From assembly GCA_916050055.1 (NCBI GenBank), contig CAJZJY010000088.1, positions 1 through 5,120 on the forward strand: a stretch of DNA of 5,120 nt, read 5' to 3'. The stretch comes from an uncultured Streptococcus sp. (lineage in GTDB: Bacteria; Bacillota; Bacilli; Lactobacillales; Aerococcaceae). Under the pieces are notes generated by a model. That model was not told where the DNA came from, made no database searches, and saw nothing but the letters and a program-made list of their open reading frames with translations. How positions within the stretch are numbered: the stretch's first letter is position 1; every line of letters begins with the position of its first letter. This document shows positions 1-5,061 of this stretch, piece after piece. A program made the position numbers and the translations under genes.

Positions 1-192
1 TTCAGCTCTTGCGAAGTCTGCTAACTTGTCCACTAATTGGCGCGCTACTCCTTGTCCGCGTAAGCTTGAATCTACAAATGTATGATTCGCTTCAATCACT
101 CCTTCTCCTTTAGAAGCGTATGTGATTTCCGCATCCATTTCTCCAGCTGCATTATAATGTCTAAATTCTTTTCCTTCATGAATAAATTCCAT
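1..192 (-). CDS. GNAT-family N-acetyltransferase (COG2388/YjdJ-like), C-terminus cut by window edge
   Basis: The minus strand reads as an open frame of 64 codons from ATG at 192-190 to the window edge, beginning MEFIHEGKEFRHYNAAGE. A strong AAGGAGG ribosome binding site (plus-strand CCTCCTT, 201-207) fixes the start. The segment HTFVDSSLRGQGVARQLVDK has the acetyl-CoA pyrophosphate-binding signature R/Q-x-x-G-x-G/A (R45, G48, A50), preceded by the beta strands usual for the fold. The early position of this motif fits the minimal one-domain COG2388 family of about 90-100 residues, so roughly 30 residues should lie outside the window. Such proteins are cytoplasmic and presumed to acetylate a small amine or protein, but the substrate is unknown. 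The gene is transcribed divergently from the metal-transport operon and nothing links the two functionally. Confidence 0.85.
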   Translation of the reverse strand, partial: MEFIHEGKEFRHYNAAGEMDAEITYASKGEGVIEANHTFVDSSLRGQGVARQLVDKLADFARAE

Positions 193-222
193 TTGTATAT
201 CCTCCTTAACGTTTCTATCCAT

Positions 223-252
223 AGTATACGACTCTCACCATAGGAATTCTAA
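223..252 (-). promoter_or_regulatory. Probable promoter of the leftmost GNAT gene
   Basis: On the minus strand TATACT (223-228) makes a good -10 box. TTAGAA (247-252) is a weak -35 box at 18 bases spacing. The predicted transcript start falls about 25 bases before the ATG, leaving just enough room for the AAGGAGG site. This was judged by eye only; the -35 match is poor. Confidence 0.4.
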
Positions 253-275
253 GAAATTGACTTATCAATGAATGG

Positions 276-287
276 TAACATTTGTTA
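276..287. repeat. 12-base palindrome, possible operator between divergent genes
   Basis: TAACATTTGTTA is a perfect palindrome with two 5-base arms and a 2-base centre, lying in the divergent gap about 35 bases upstream of the proposed cbiM -10 box. A related TTAACAA word recurs at 332-338. The spot suits a transcription factor that controls metal uptake, but no known regulator was recognised from the sequence, and a short palindrome in AT-rich DNA may be chance. Confidence 0.25.
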
Positions 288-321
288 AACTTATTTTGCA
301 ACGACCTCATTTTTTTAGTTG

Positions 322-330
322 TGATATTCT
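322..330 (+). promoter_or_regulatory. Possible extended -10 promoter of the cbiMQO operon
   Basis: TGATATTCT has the TG-N-TATNNT form of an extended -10 box, which can work without a good -35; none is seen at the right distance. Transcription would start near 337, giving a leader of about 30 bases. AGTTGT (317-322) and ACAACT (335-340) form an inverted repeat around the box that could be an operator. The leader is too short for a cobalamin or NiCo riboswitch, so control is more likely by a DNA-binding protein. Confidence 0.35.
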
Positions 331-367
331 GTTAACAACTTAGAAAAATATGAATGGAGAATTTGTT

Positions 368-1348
368 ATGCACATACCAGATAATTACTTAAGCCCCGCA
401 TCATGTGCTGTTTTAGCAGTTGCTGCTGCGCCTGTTGTAGGTCTATCAATCACGAAAGTCAAAGCACAATTAAAGGAAAATAAAGAATTAGCACCAATGC
501 TTGGGATTGCGGCTTCTCTTTCTTTCTTATTAATGATGTTTAATGTTCCAATCCCTGGCGGTACTACTGCTCACGCTGTCGGTGGCGTGTTACTTTCAAT
601 CTTAATCGGGCCATATGCTGCGAGTCTGGCTCTGACCGTCGCCCTCCTCTTACAGGCACTTCTATTTGGAGATGGAGGAATTCTTGCTCTTGGCGCAAAT
701 ATCTTCAACATGGCAATCGCAATGCCATTTGTCGGATACGCCGTTTATAATTTCTTCCGTAAACAAAACCACGAAACAGCCGGAGTTCTCGTTGGCTCTT
801 ACGTAGGGATCAATGTGGCTGCATTTTTAACAGCCATTGAACTCGGAATTCAACCAATCATTGCTACTCAAGGAGGCGAACCCCTCTATAACCCTTATGG
901 ATTAGCGGTTACGATTCCAGCCATGATGGTGACTCACTTAACGATTGCCGGTGCTGTTGAAGTCTTCTTCACTTATGTCATTTATCGTTTCGTGAAACAA
1001 GTGGCACCACAAGAATTGTACACACCTACTTCAGTGAACACGACTTCTTTCGTAAAGAAAATCCGCTATGTCTTAATCGCCTTAGTCGTATTGAGTCCAC
1101 TAGGATTATTAGCAGAAGGAACAGCCTTTGGAGAATGGTCAGCCGACGAACTTGCTGAAATGATGAATAATGTTCCAGCAGGAATCGAGAATGGATTTTC
1201 ATTTGAAGCACTCTTCAGTGACTACACGATTCCTGGCACAAACATCGCAGTTGGTTATATTTTATCAGCCATTACTGCACTATTAATCTTCTATATTTTA
1301 GGAAAAATGATTCGAACAATGAATGGAGCAAAAGCATCTCATGCGTAA
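368..1348 (+). CDS. cbiM: CbiM/NikM-type metal-binding component of an ECF importer, with fused PDGLE-type (CbiN/NikN-like) C-terminal segment
   Basis: This is the substrate-specific membrane subunit of a group I ECF transporter for Co2+ or Ni2+. The frame opens at 350, but ATG 368 is chosen because the mature family starts with Met-His, giving MHIPDNYLSP here, and GGAGA (356-360) lies 7 bases before it. In characterised CbiM/NikM proteins the free N-terminus, His2 and an internal His bind the metal; the matching residues here are H2 and H69 in IPGGTTAHAVGG. The conserved GDGGILALGANIFNMA (101-116) and a His at 190 are also present. Several hydrophobic helices span 8-210. Residues 233-315 add two more helices flanking a periplasm-side-type loop that ends VPAGIENGF, the position of the PDGLE signature (P270, G272, E274 kept). 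With 326 residues it is much longer than a plain CbiM (about 220-250), which explains the lack of a separate cbiN. Cobalt versus nickel cannot be decided. Confidence 0.92.
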   Translation: MHIPDNYLSPASCAVLAVAAAPVVGLSITKVKAQLKENKELAPMLGIAASLSFLLMMFNVPIPGGTTAHAVGGVLLSILIGPYAASLALTVALLLQALLFGDGGILALGANIFNMAIAMPFVGYAVYNFFRKQNHETAGVLVGSYVGINVAAFLTAIELGIQPIIATQGGEPLYNPYGLAVTIPAMMVTHLTIAGAVEVFFTYVIYRFVKQVAPQELYTPTSVNTTSFVKKIRYVLIALVVLSPLGLLAEGTAFGEWSADELAEMMNNVPAGIENGFSFEALFSDYTIPGTNIAVGYILSAITALLIFYILGKMIRTMNGAKASHA

Positions 1349-2129
1349 ACTACCTGACTGGCTACAACAAGACGAAGCACTCGCTGCCTCTTCGAAAAGC
1401 CATCAATATTTACAAATGAATATCAACTCATTGCGCCGTCTACTCGGCAAAATGAAACAAACAGCACCCGCATTTAAGGCGAAATCTTCATCTTGGATGC
1501 GGCTCGTTTACTTTGTGTGCTTAGCGATTCTCATTACACTCAGCCACTCCACTATCCAACTATGGATTTTGGCGATTTTCCTATTAGCGCATATCGCCTT
1601 TCTTCCAGGAGAAGCGCTCCTCCGTCTTTGGAGGGTACTCACGCGAGTACTTATCTTTACAGCGATTGTCCTCTTGCCAAGTATTCTTCTAAGAGGCTTC
1701 CAGAATAGTGGCATCTTCCTTGGTCGTACAGGAATTTTGGTCTTAAACTTGTCGCTCTTTTTAGCCACAACGACAAGCGTCCAACTCGTTGAGGCGCTTC
1801 GCCAGTTGCATTTTCCAAAAACGATGATTCAAACGATTGAACTCGCGATGAAATACACGTATATCCTTGGAAAACACCTACAGCAACAAATCGAATGTGT
1901 GCAGTTGCGAACCATTGGCCAAAAGGTAAATCTAGGGTTATTTGGATCGATTCTTGGACTCTTGTATTTATCATCGAAAAACCACACAAAAGAAGTCTAC
2001 GAGGCCATGACGCTTCGAGGCTACGGAATGGACGTCAAACATAAATCCCCTTTCTGCTGGAAGAAAGAGGACGTGTTATTATTACTCGAATTAATCGTAC
2101 TGGTTGCCGCAACGACCATGCTACGCTAG
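1341..2129 (+). CDS. cbiQ: CbiQ/NikQ, transmembrane coupling (T) protein of the Co/Ni ECF importer
   Basis: This 262-residue integral membrane protein transmits ATPase movement to CbiM. The frame is open from ATG 1323, but ATG 1341 is preferred. It overlaps the cbiM stop as ATGCGTAA, typical of translational coupling, and has a GGAG at 1325-1328, though that lies a long 12 bases upstream. After a polar N-terminus (1-52), hydrophobic segments lie at about 53-88, 100-118, 131-146 and 198-212, with a last helix near 244-260. Two cytoplasmic coupling motifs of the EcfT family are visible: QLRTIGQ (189-194) and EAMTLRGYG (221-229, with the Ala-x-x-x-Arg-Gly pattern). These are the parts that dock into the ATPase dimer. 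Position between cbiM and cbiO supports the call. Confidence 0.9.
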   Translation: MRKLPDWLQQDEALAASSKSHQYLQMNINSLRRLLGKMKQTAPAFKAKSSSWMRLVYFVCLAILITLSHSTIQLWILAIFLLAHIAFLPGEALLRLWRVLTRVLIFTAIVLLPSILLRGFQNSGIFLGRTGILVLNLSLFLATTTSVQLVEALRQLHFPKTMIQTIELAMKYTYILGKHLQQQIECVQLRTIGQKVNLGLFGSILGLLYLSSKNHTKEVYEAMTLRGYGMDVKHKSPFCWKKEDVLLLLELIVLVAATTMLR

Positions 2130-2141
2130 AAAGGAACGCTT

Positions 2142-2867
2142 ATGATTACAATTCACGATGGAAATTATCACTATAGCGAAGACATTGGAATCCACGACAT
2201 CAACCTTCATATCGATAAAGGCGAAACAGTGGCTTTGATGGGACCGAATGGAGCCGGAAAATCCACGCTCTTTAAAATCTTGGTTGGATTACTTCCGCTC
2301 TCTTCTGGACAATATCAATTTAACGATTGGACGGTGGACGCAGACTTCTTAAAAGACCCAAGTAATGCCGGCCACTTATACCAACAAGTCGGTTTGATTT
2401 TCCAAAATAGCGACATTCAACTATTCAATACGACGGTTGCTGAAGAGCTTGCCTTCGGTCCAAGTCAACTCGGATTAACCGAAGAAGAAATCGAACAGCG
2501 AGTGAATGATACGCTAGCGCTTCTTGAAATCGAGCACTTGAAGGACCGTATCCCCTATCACCTATCAGGCGGGGAAAAGAAACTCGTGGCGATTGCTAGT
2601 GTGCTCACGATGAATCCAAGCGTATTGTTGTTTGACGAGCCCTTTAACGGCCTCTCACCGAAATACCAACGCCTCATCGCGGAATTACTACAAGAGTTAA
2701 AAGCAGCAGGAAAAACGATGATTATTTCTTCACACCATTACGAACAAATTCAAGAGGTTATCCAACGTGTTCTCGTATTTTCAGAAGGACATACTCTAAC
2801 CGGTGACTTTTCTAAAGAAGAATGGGAAGCCAATCCCGAATTCCGAGAAAATTTTCATTTAGGTTAA
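2142..2867 (+). CDS. cbiO: CbiO/NikO, ATPase of the Co/Ni ECF importer
   Basis: This 241-residue ABC ATPase powers the CbiMQ importer from the cytoplasmic side. It has all the landmarks: Walker A GPNGAGKST (34-42), Q-loop FQNSDIQLF (Q88), signature LSGGEKK (141-147), Walker B VLLFDEP (161-167) and the switch His in SSHHYEQ (H198). The Q-loop followed by NSDIQLF is typical of ECF-type ATPases. Two small departures are seen: the D-loop reads NGLSPK with Ser where Asp is usual, and the switch His is followed by His rather than Asp. AAAGGA at 2131-2136 is the ribosome binding site, and the gap to cbiQ is only 12 bases, so it is the third gene of the operon. Length is normal to slightly short for the family. 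A single ATPase gene implies a homodimer. Confidence 0.93.
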   Translation: MITIHDGNYHYSEDIGIHDINLHIDKGETVALMGPNGAGKSTLFKILVGLLPLSSGQYQFNDWTVDADFLKDPSNAGHLYQQVGLIFQNSDIQLFNTTVAEELAFGPSQLGLTEEEIEQRVNDTLALLEIEHLKDRIPYHLSGGEKKLVAIASVLTMNPSVLLFDEPFNGLSPKYQRLIAELLQELKAAGKTMIISSHHYEQIQEVIQRVLVFSEGHTLTGDFSKEEWEANPEFRENFHLG

Positions 2868-2880
2868 ATAGTAAATAAAC

Positions 2881-2914
2881 AAAAAAAACAAGGCAACTCT
2901 TATTGAGTTGCCTT
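2881..2914 (-). terminator. Strong intrinsic terminator on the minus strand; weaker on the plus strand for cbiO
   Basis: AAGGCAACTC (2890-2899) pairs perfectly over 10 bases with GAGTTGCCTT (2905-2914) around a 5-base loop. Read on the minus strand the hairpin is followed by G and eight U (plus-strand A run 2881-2888), an ideal terminator for the small RNA candidate at its right. Read on the plus strand only three U follow before ACTAA, so it can at best end cbiO transcription weakly. It is placed 22 bases after the cbiO stop. Confidence 0.85.
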
Positions 2915-3009
2915 TACTAATATTCATTGGACGTTCAGTAACCTCGTCATCTCAGGTACCTCTCTTTGAGGTGCGGCAGGAACCTTTCTGCCCTCAATGA
3001 ATATTCTTC
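2882..3009 (-). ncRNA. Candidate stand-alone small structured RNA of unknown family
   Basis: On the minus strand a near-consensus promoter predicts a start at about 3009 and the terminator ends the transcript near 2882, giving about 125 nt. Right after the start comes AATATTCATTG (minus sense 3005-2995). It pairs perfectly over 11 bases with CAATGAATATT (minus sense 2929-2919) just before the terminator hairpin. Inside this closing stem are three small hairpins: GGCAG/CTGCC (2975-2979 with 2988-2992), ACCTC/GAGGT (2958-2962 with 2968-2972) and ACCT/AGGT (2941-2944 with 2954-2957). The result is a multi-branched fold plus a terminator. No convincing coding frame with a ribosome binding site is seen in it. 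I could not match it to SRP RNA, 6S, tRNA-like, T-box, or a hammerhead, twister or other ribozyme core. Its tail may base-pair with the cbiO 3' region only through the shared terminator. Promoter and terminator are clear; function is unknown. Confidence 0.65.
2936..2986. repeat. Three imperfect 10-base repeats inside the small RNA candidate
   Basis: On the plus strand CAGTAACCTC (2936-2945), CAGGTACCTC (2953-2962) and CAGGAACCTT (2977-2986) are near copies, starting 17 and 24 bases apart. Because ACCTC and GAGGT words pair among them, they can form alternative hairpins. They may simply reflect the stem arms, or be repeated binding units. Confidence 0.4.
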
Positions 3010-3015
3010 AATATT

Positions 3016-3043
3016 ATTATAGCTTTCATTGTTAAGTTGTCAA
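3016..3043 (-). promoter_or_regulatory. Near-consensus sigma-A promoter driving the small RNA
   Basis: On the minus strand TTGACA (3038-3043) and TATAAT (3016-3021) match both consensus boxes exactly with a 16-base spacer, one short of the optimum. The predicted start is G at about 3009, four bases before the closing stem of the RNA. The -35 box is built from the last codons of the upstream protein gene (Leu-Thr-Thr-stop), so it is not free intergenic DNA. Confidence 0.8.
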
Positions 3044-3397
3044 TGATTTTAATCTCCCATTTTTTATTCTTTGATTTAGTTTTAATTGCGATATTTCATG
3101 CATTGTAGCTATATAAAAGTATTCATTCTTATAGTCTAATTTAATACCGATTAAAACATTCTCTTCCAATTGAATTACGTATTCAATACTTCTTCCTCTC
3201 TCCCTAGGACTTATACCAATATAATCTGGATTTTCTAGTAGCCCACTAATTCTAGAAAGATATTTAATCATATTATCATGGTTTCTTTTCTCTAAATGCT
3301 TCCTCAAATTTTCTATATTAACCTTGACAATATCTATAGAATCGTCTAATTCAAGAATTTGAAAATATTCACTCTTGATTCTTCCAACTTGCTTCAT
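3032..3397 (-). CDS. Small protein resembling PBECR-type (RelE/Barnase/EndoU-like) nuclease-fold domain
   Basis: A 121-residue soluble protein starting MKQVGRIKSEYFQ. The frame is open seven codons further (to 3418), but ATG 3397 has AGGAGA (3404-3409) six bases upstream and is chosen. Residues 1-45 are a charged helical part. From about 53 the pattern LENPDYIGISPRERG, then SIEYVIQLEENVLIGIKLD, then EYFYIATMHEIS and KLNQRIKNGRLK is what I know from PBECR2/PBECR3 domains of phage polyvalent proteins and small stand-alone relatives. These are predicted to have a BECR metal-independent RNase fold; activity is mostly unproven. Candidate active residues (R68, R70, H105, R116, R120) cannot be assigned with certainty. 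Codon use is AT-rich compared with the cbi operon, which suggests horizontal gain. It sits convergent with cbiO and directly upstream of the small RNA. No antitoxin protein gene is adjacent. The domain call is from memory of the motif and should be treated as probable. Confidence 0.65.
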   Translation of the reverse strand: MKQVGRIKSEYFQILELDDSIDIVKVNIENLRKHLEKRNHDNMIKYLSRISGLLENPDYIGISPRERGRSIEYVIQLEENVLIGIKLDYKNEYFYIATMHEISQLKLNQRIKNGRLKSLTT

Positions 3398-3505
3398 TCT
3401 ATTTCTCCTAAGAAACAATTCATATCCTTCTCTTTTAATTACGATATAAAATCAAATTTCAGACGTTTAGAAGTAGCCAAAATCTATCTGCATCCCCCGC
3501 TTTGT

Positions 3506-3513
3506 GGTATAGT
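3506..3513 (+). promoter_or_regulatory. Extended -10 promoter of the membrane protein gene
   Basis: TGGTATAGT (from 3505) gives an extended -10 box, TG-N-TATAGT, with no good -35 17 bases upstream. Transcription would start near 3520, about 30 bases before the ATG at 3551, leaving room for the AAAGGA site at 3539-3544. It is oriented away from the minus-strand PBECR-like gene, for which no clear promoter could be picked in this gap. Confidence 0.5.
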
Positions 3514-3550
3514 AGAAATACATTTATCCAAGTTTTTGAAAGGAAAAAGA

Positions 3551-4327
3551 ATGCTGAAGTTTTCACTGAAAAAGAAAGAATCTCCAGAGCCCGCACCTGG
3601 TTCTGGAAAACAAAAGAAATCAAAAAAACGGAAAGGCAATCAAACGGTCGACCGGTACCATGGCCCATTAATCACGAATGAGGTGAGCCTAGGGTACATT
3701 AAATTTTTCCCTTGGCTTATGCTTCCATTTACTGCGTTTCTATATTTTGTCGCTGGGCACGATGATCCTATAGGGATTATTAAGGTCCTATTCTTGAGTG
3801 CGACGATTATTAATATCGTTAGCCTTCTCTTTGGACTCTTTACGCCTTTAATCAATCGCTTTAAGTCTCTAACTTATATTCTAGTGGCCTTAGTCGTTTG
3901 GACTGTCACACTCACCTTTACCTTTATCTTCCTACTGATGGTTACCGATGATAAAACACCCTTCAGCGCGTTAAAGATCTACGAGTCCAAGTTGACGCTA
4001 TTTTATGTCATTCCAATAGTACTTCTATTTATAGTAATGACCGTCATTTACGCATGGTATTATCTTCCTCAAAATCAAGGAAAAATTTGGAAAATCAATC
4101 GATGGGAAACATATGAGGGGAATAGTAAGAAGAAAGAACTTCTTTTCAATATTGCTAAAGTCCTGGGCTTTATTCTATTGGTCATTGCCGTGATTACAGA
4201 CTACATACAAATGATTTTCGGCTTTTTCTCTGGCGCTTTAATGGCCTTCGCTTTCCCAGCCGTTTTAGTAGATGCCATTTACGCCGCAATCTATATCAAA
4301 GACCATCCTGATTACGAAGAGTTGTGA
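3551..4327 (+). CDS. Six-helix membrane protein of unknown function with lysine-rich N-terminal tail
   Basis: This 258-residue protein starts at ATG 3551, preceded by AAAGGA (3539-3544, 6-base spacer). The frame is open back to 3359, but that stretch crosses the promoter and the divergent gene. Residues 1-33 are polar and strongly basic with many lysines and a Pro/Gly-rich patch, and are probably cytoplasmic by the positive-inside rule. Hydrophobic segments lie at about 48-68, 75-100, 108-131, 149-172, 200-217 and 219-247, followed by a short acidic tail ending DYEEL. No cleavable signal peptide, ATP-binding motif or known catalytic signature is visible, and I do not recognise the family. It has its own promoter, and a 42-base gap separates it from the acetyltransferase gene that follows, so the two may share a transcript. 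Confidence 0.8.
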   Translation: MLKFSLKKKESPEPAPGSGKQKKSKKRKGNQTVDRYHGPLITNEVSLGYIKFFPWLMLPFTAFLYFVAGHDDPIGIIKVLFLSATIINIVSLLFGLFTPLINRFKSLTYILVALVVWTVTLTFTFIFLLMVTDDKTPFSALKIYESKLTLFYVIPIVLLFIVMTVIYAWYYLPQNQGKIWKINRWETYEGNSKKKELLFNIAKVLGFILLVIAVITDYIQMIFGFFSGALMAFAFPAVLVDAIYAAIYIKDHPDYEEL

Positions 4328-4369
4328 TTGCAACAATAAAGAACAAAAAGTTATTGGAGGAATCGTTTT

Positions 4370-4777
4370 ATGGAATTTACTCATAAAATCCCTAGCGTTG
4401 AAGCTTATAATCAATTAAGAGTAAATGCTGGAATGAACAGCACTAAACCTCTTTCTGAAGTGAAAAAGGCACTTGAAGGAACTCTTTTCTTAGTTTCTGT
4501 TTATGAAGATGATGAACTCATTGGTCTAGGAAGAATTGTTGGCGATGGTGGTGTCACTTTTGTCGTATCCGATATTATGGTAGATAAAAAGTTCCAAAGA
4601 CGCGGTATCGCAAATAAAATAATGGAAATGATTGATCAGTGGTTTGATGAAAACACACATGAGAGTAGTTTTATCACTTTACTAGCTAAAGTTCCTGCAG
4701 ATAAGCTCTATCGTAAGCATCATTTTTGCTATATTGACGAAAATCGAGTGGGTATGATTAGAGAAAAACAAATGTGA
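4370..4777 (+). CDS. GNAT-family N-acetyltransferase
   Basis: A 135-residue cytoplasmic enzyme expected to move acetyl from acetyl-CoA to an amine; the substrate is unknown. ATG 4370 follows GGAGG (4356-4360) by 9 bases. Layout matches the short single-domain COG0454 group: an N-terminal IPSVEAYNQLRVNAG and a helix through KKALEGTL (33-40). Next come strands LFLVSVYEDDELIGLGRIVGDGG (39-61) and VSDIMVDKKF (66-75). The acetyl-CoA loop Q76-R-R-G79-I-A81 follows, then a helix to about 94 and the late motif VPADKLYRKHHFCYI (108-122), in which Tyr114 sits at the usual general-acid position. Length is normal for the group, so it looks intact. It is not a copy of the acetyltransferase at 1-192, despite both starting MEF, and it is followed by a terminator. 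Confidence 0.9.
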   Translation: MEFTHKIPSVEAYNQLRVNAGMNSTKPLSEVKKALEGTLFLVSVYEDDELIGLGRIVGDGGVTFVVSDIMVDKKFQRRGIANKIMEMIDQWFDENTHESSFITLLAKVPADKLYRKHHFCYIDENRVGMIREKQM

Positions 4778-4808
4778 GAATAAACTTTATTTGGTTCTAT
4801 AATTTTTT

Positions 4809-4841
4809 GGGTTGATGGAAATTTTCCACCAACCCTATTTT
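4809..4841 (+). terminator. Intrinsic terminator after the acetyltransferase gene
   Basis: GGGTTG (4809-4814) pairs with CAACCC (4830-4835), and TGGA/TCCA continue the stem past one mismatch around an AT-rich loop. TATTTT follows. It lies 31 bases after the acetyltransferase stop and has no U tract on the other strand, so it acts on plus-strand transcripts. Confidence 0.75.
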
Positions 4842-4895
4842 AGTGTATACAAAAAGGCCAACATCCATTATATTAAAAGCGCCTAAACCCAAAAC

Positions 4896-4931
4896 AAAAA
4901 GGAATTAAGCAACAATTAGTTACTTAATCCC
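4896..4931 (-). terminator. Stem-loop with U tract, read on the minus strand; probably part of an IS end
   Basis: GGAATTAAGCAA (4901-4912) pairs with TTACTTAATCCC (4920-4931) over 12 positions including two G-U pairs, around a 7-base loop. On the minus strand five U follow (plus A run 4896-4900). It could stop minus-strand transcripts from the right. A hairpin at this place just inside the terminal repeat is also a usual trait of ISL3-like ends. Confidence 0.55.
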
Positions 4932-4970
4932 TTCCTAAAATTCTTCATCAACACTATTTGACAAAGAGCC
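4896..4970. mobile_element. Probable ISL3-family insertion-sequence end (remnant)
   Basis: Read on the minus strand from 4970 inward, GGCTCTTTGTCAAATAG and then TGTTGATGAAG look like the terminal inverted repeat of ISL3-family elements, which typically begin GGCTCTTTGTCAA or GGTTCTTTG. A stem-loop lies just inside. No ISL3 transposase reading frame and no opposite terminal repeat exist in the window, so only this end is left. Its inner boundary is uncertain; positions 4842-4895 show nothing I can name. Identification is from memory of the family ends. Confidence 0.5.
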
Positions 4971-5024
4971 ACCAGAATTCAACAGGAGTGTTTTCTTGTG
5001 TCTCATTTTATGAGTGCAGTACCA
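4971..5024. mobile_element. Possible IS3-family (IS150-like) right-end remnant
   Basis: The stretch TTCAACAGGAGTGTTTT, then TTGTGTCTC and GAGTGCAGTACCA (5012-5024) resembles the sequence that follows the transposase stop and ends many IS3-family elements, whose tips read TG..ACTGCACYC on the other strand. CTCATtttATGAG (5002-5014) is a small inverted repeat within it. It touches the ISL3-like end at 4970/4971. No transposase frame remains. The assignment rests on resemblance only. Confidence 0.35.
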
Positions 5025-5061
5025 AACTCATCTCAGCTTTTTATACATACTATTAGATTTG

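Noticed and set aside
350..367. Upstream ATG at 350 as cbiM start (MNGEFV extension)
   Set aside because: The GGAGA ribosome binding site lies inside this extension, and the family needs Met-His at the N-terminus for metal binding, so ATG 368 is the start.
193..367. Cobalamin or NiCo riboswitch upstream of cbiM
   Set aside because: The gap is only 175 bases and holds a divergent promoter; no B12 box or multi-helix aptamer pattern is visible.
1323..1340. ATG 1323 as cbiQ start
   Set aside because: It has no ribosome binding site at a workable distance; ATG 1341 overlaps the cbiM stop as ATGCGTAA, the usual coupled arrangement.
2919..3005. Reading the 11-base inverted repeat as ends of a MITE or small transposon
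   Set aside because: No target-site duplication flanks it, and the arms fit neatly between a promoter and a terminator, so an RNA closing stem is a better explanation.
2882..3009. Hammerhead ribozyme, SRP RNA, 6S RNA or T-box
   Set aside because: CTGAGATGA only resembles the hammerhead CTGATGA core and no matching GAAA/stem arrangement follows; the SRP GGAAGGAAGCAG-type loop and T-box motif are absent, and the unit is too short for 6S.
3394..3423. Nine-codon minus-strand leader peptide (MNCFLGEIE) overlapping the PBECR-like start as ATGA
   Set aside because: The overlap is neat, but the only AAGGA lies one base before its ATG, too close to work, so it is probably chance.
3359..3550. N-terminal extension of the membrane protein to 3359
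   Set aside because: It overlaps the minus-strand gene, crosses the promoter at 3506-3513 and has no ribosome binding site; the AAAGGA site selects ATG 3551.
1..4777. The two GNAT genes as a duplicated flanking pair
   Set aside because: Both begin MEF, but the rest of the sequences and the position of the acetyl-CoA motif (residues 45-50 versus 76-81) show they belong to different subfamilies.
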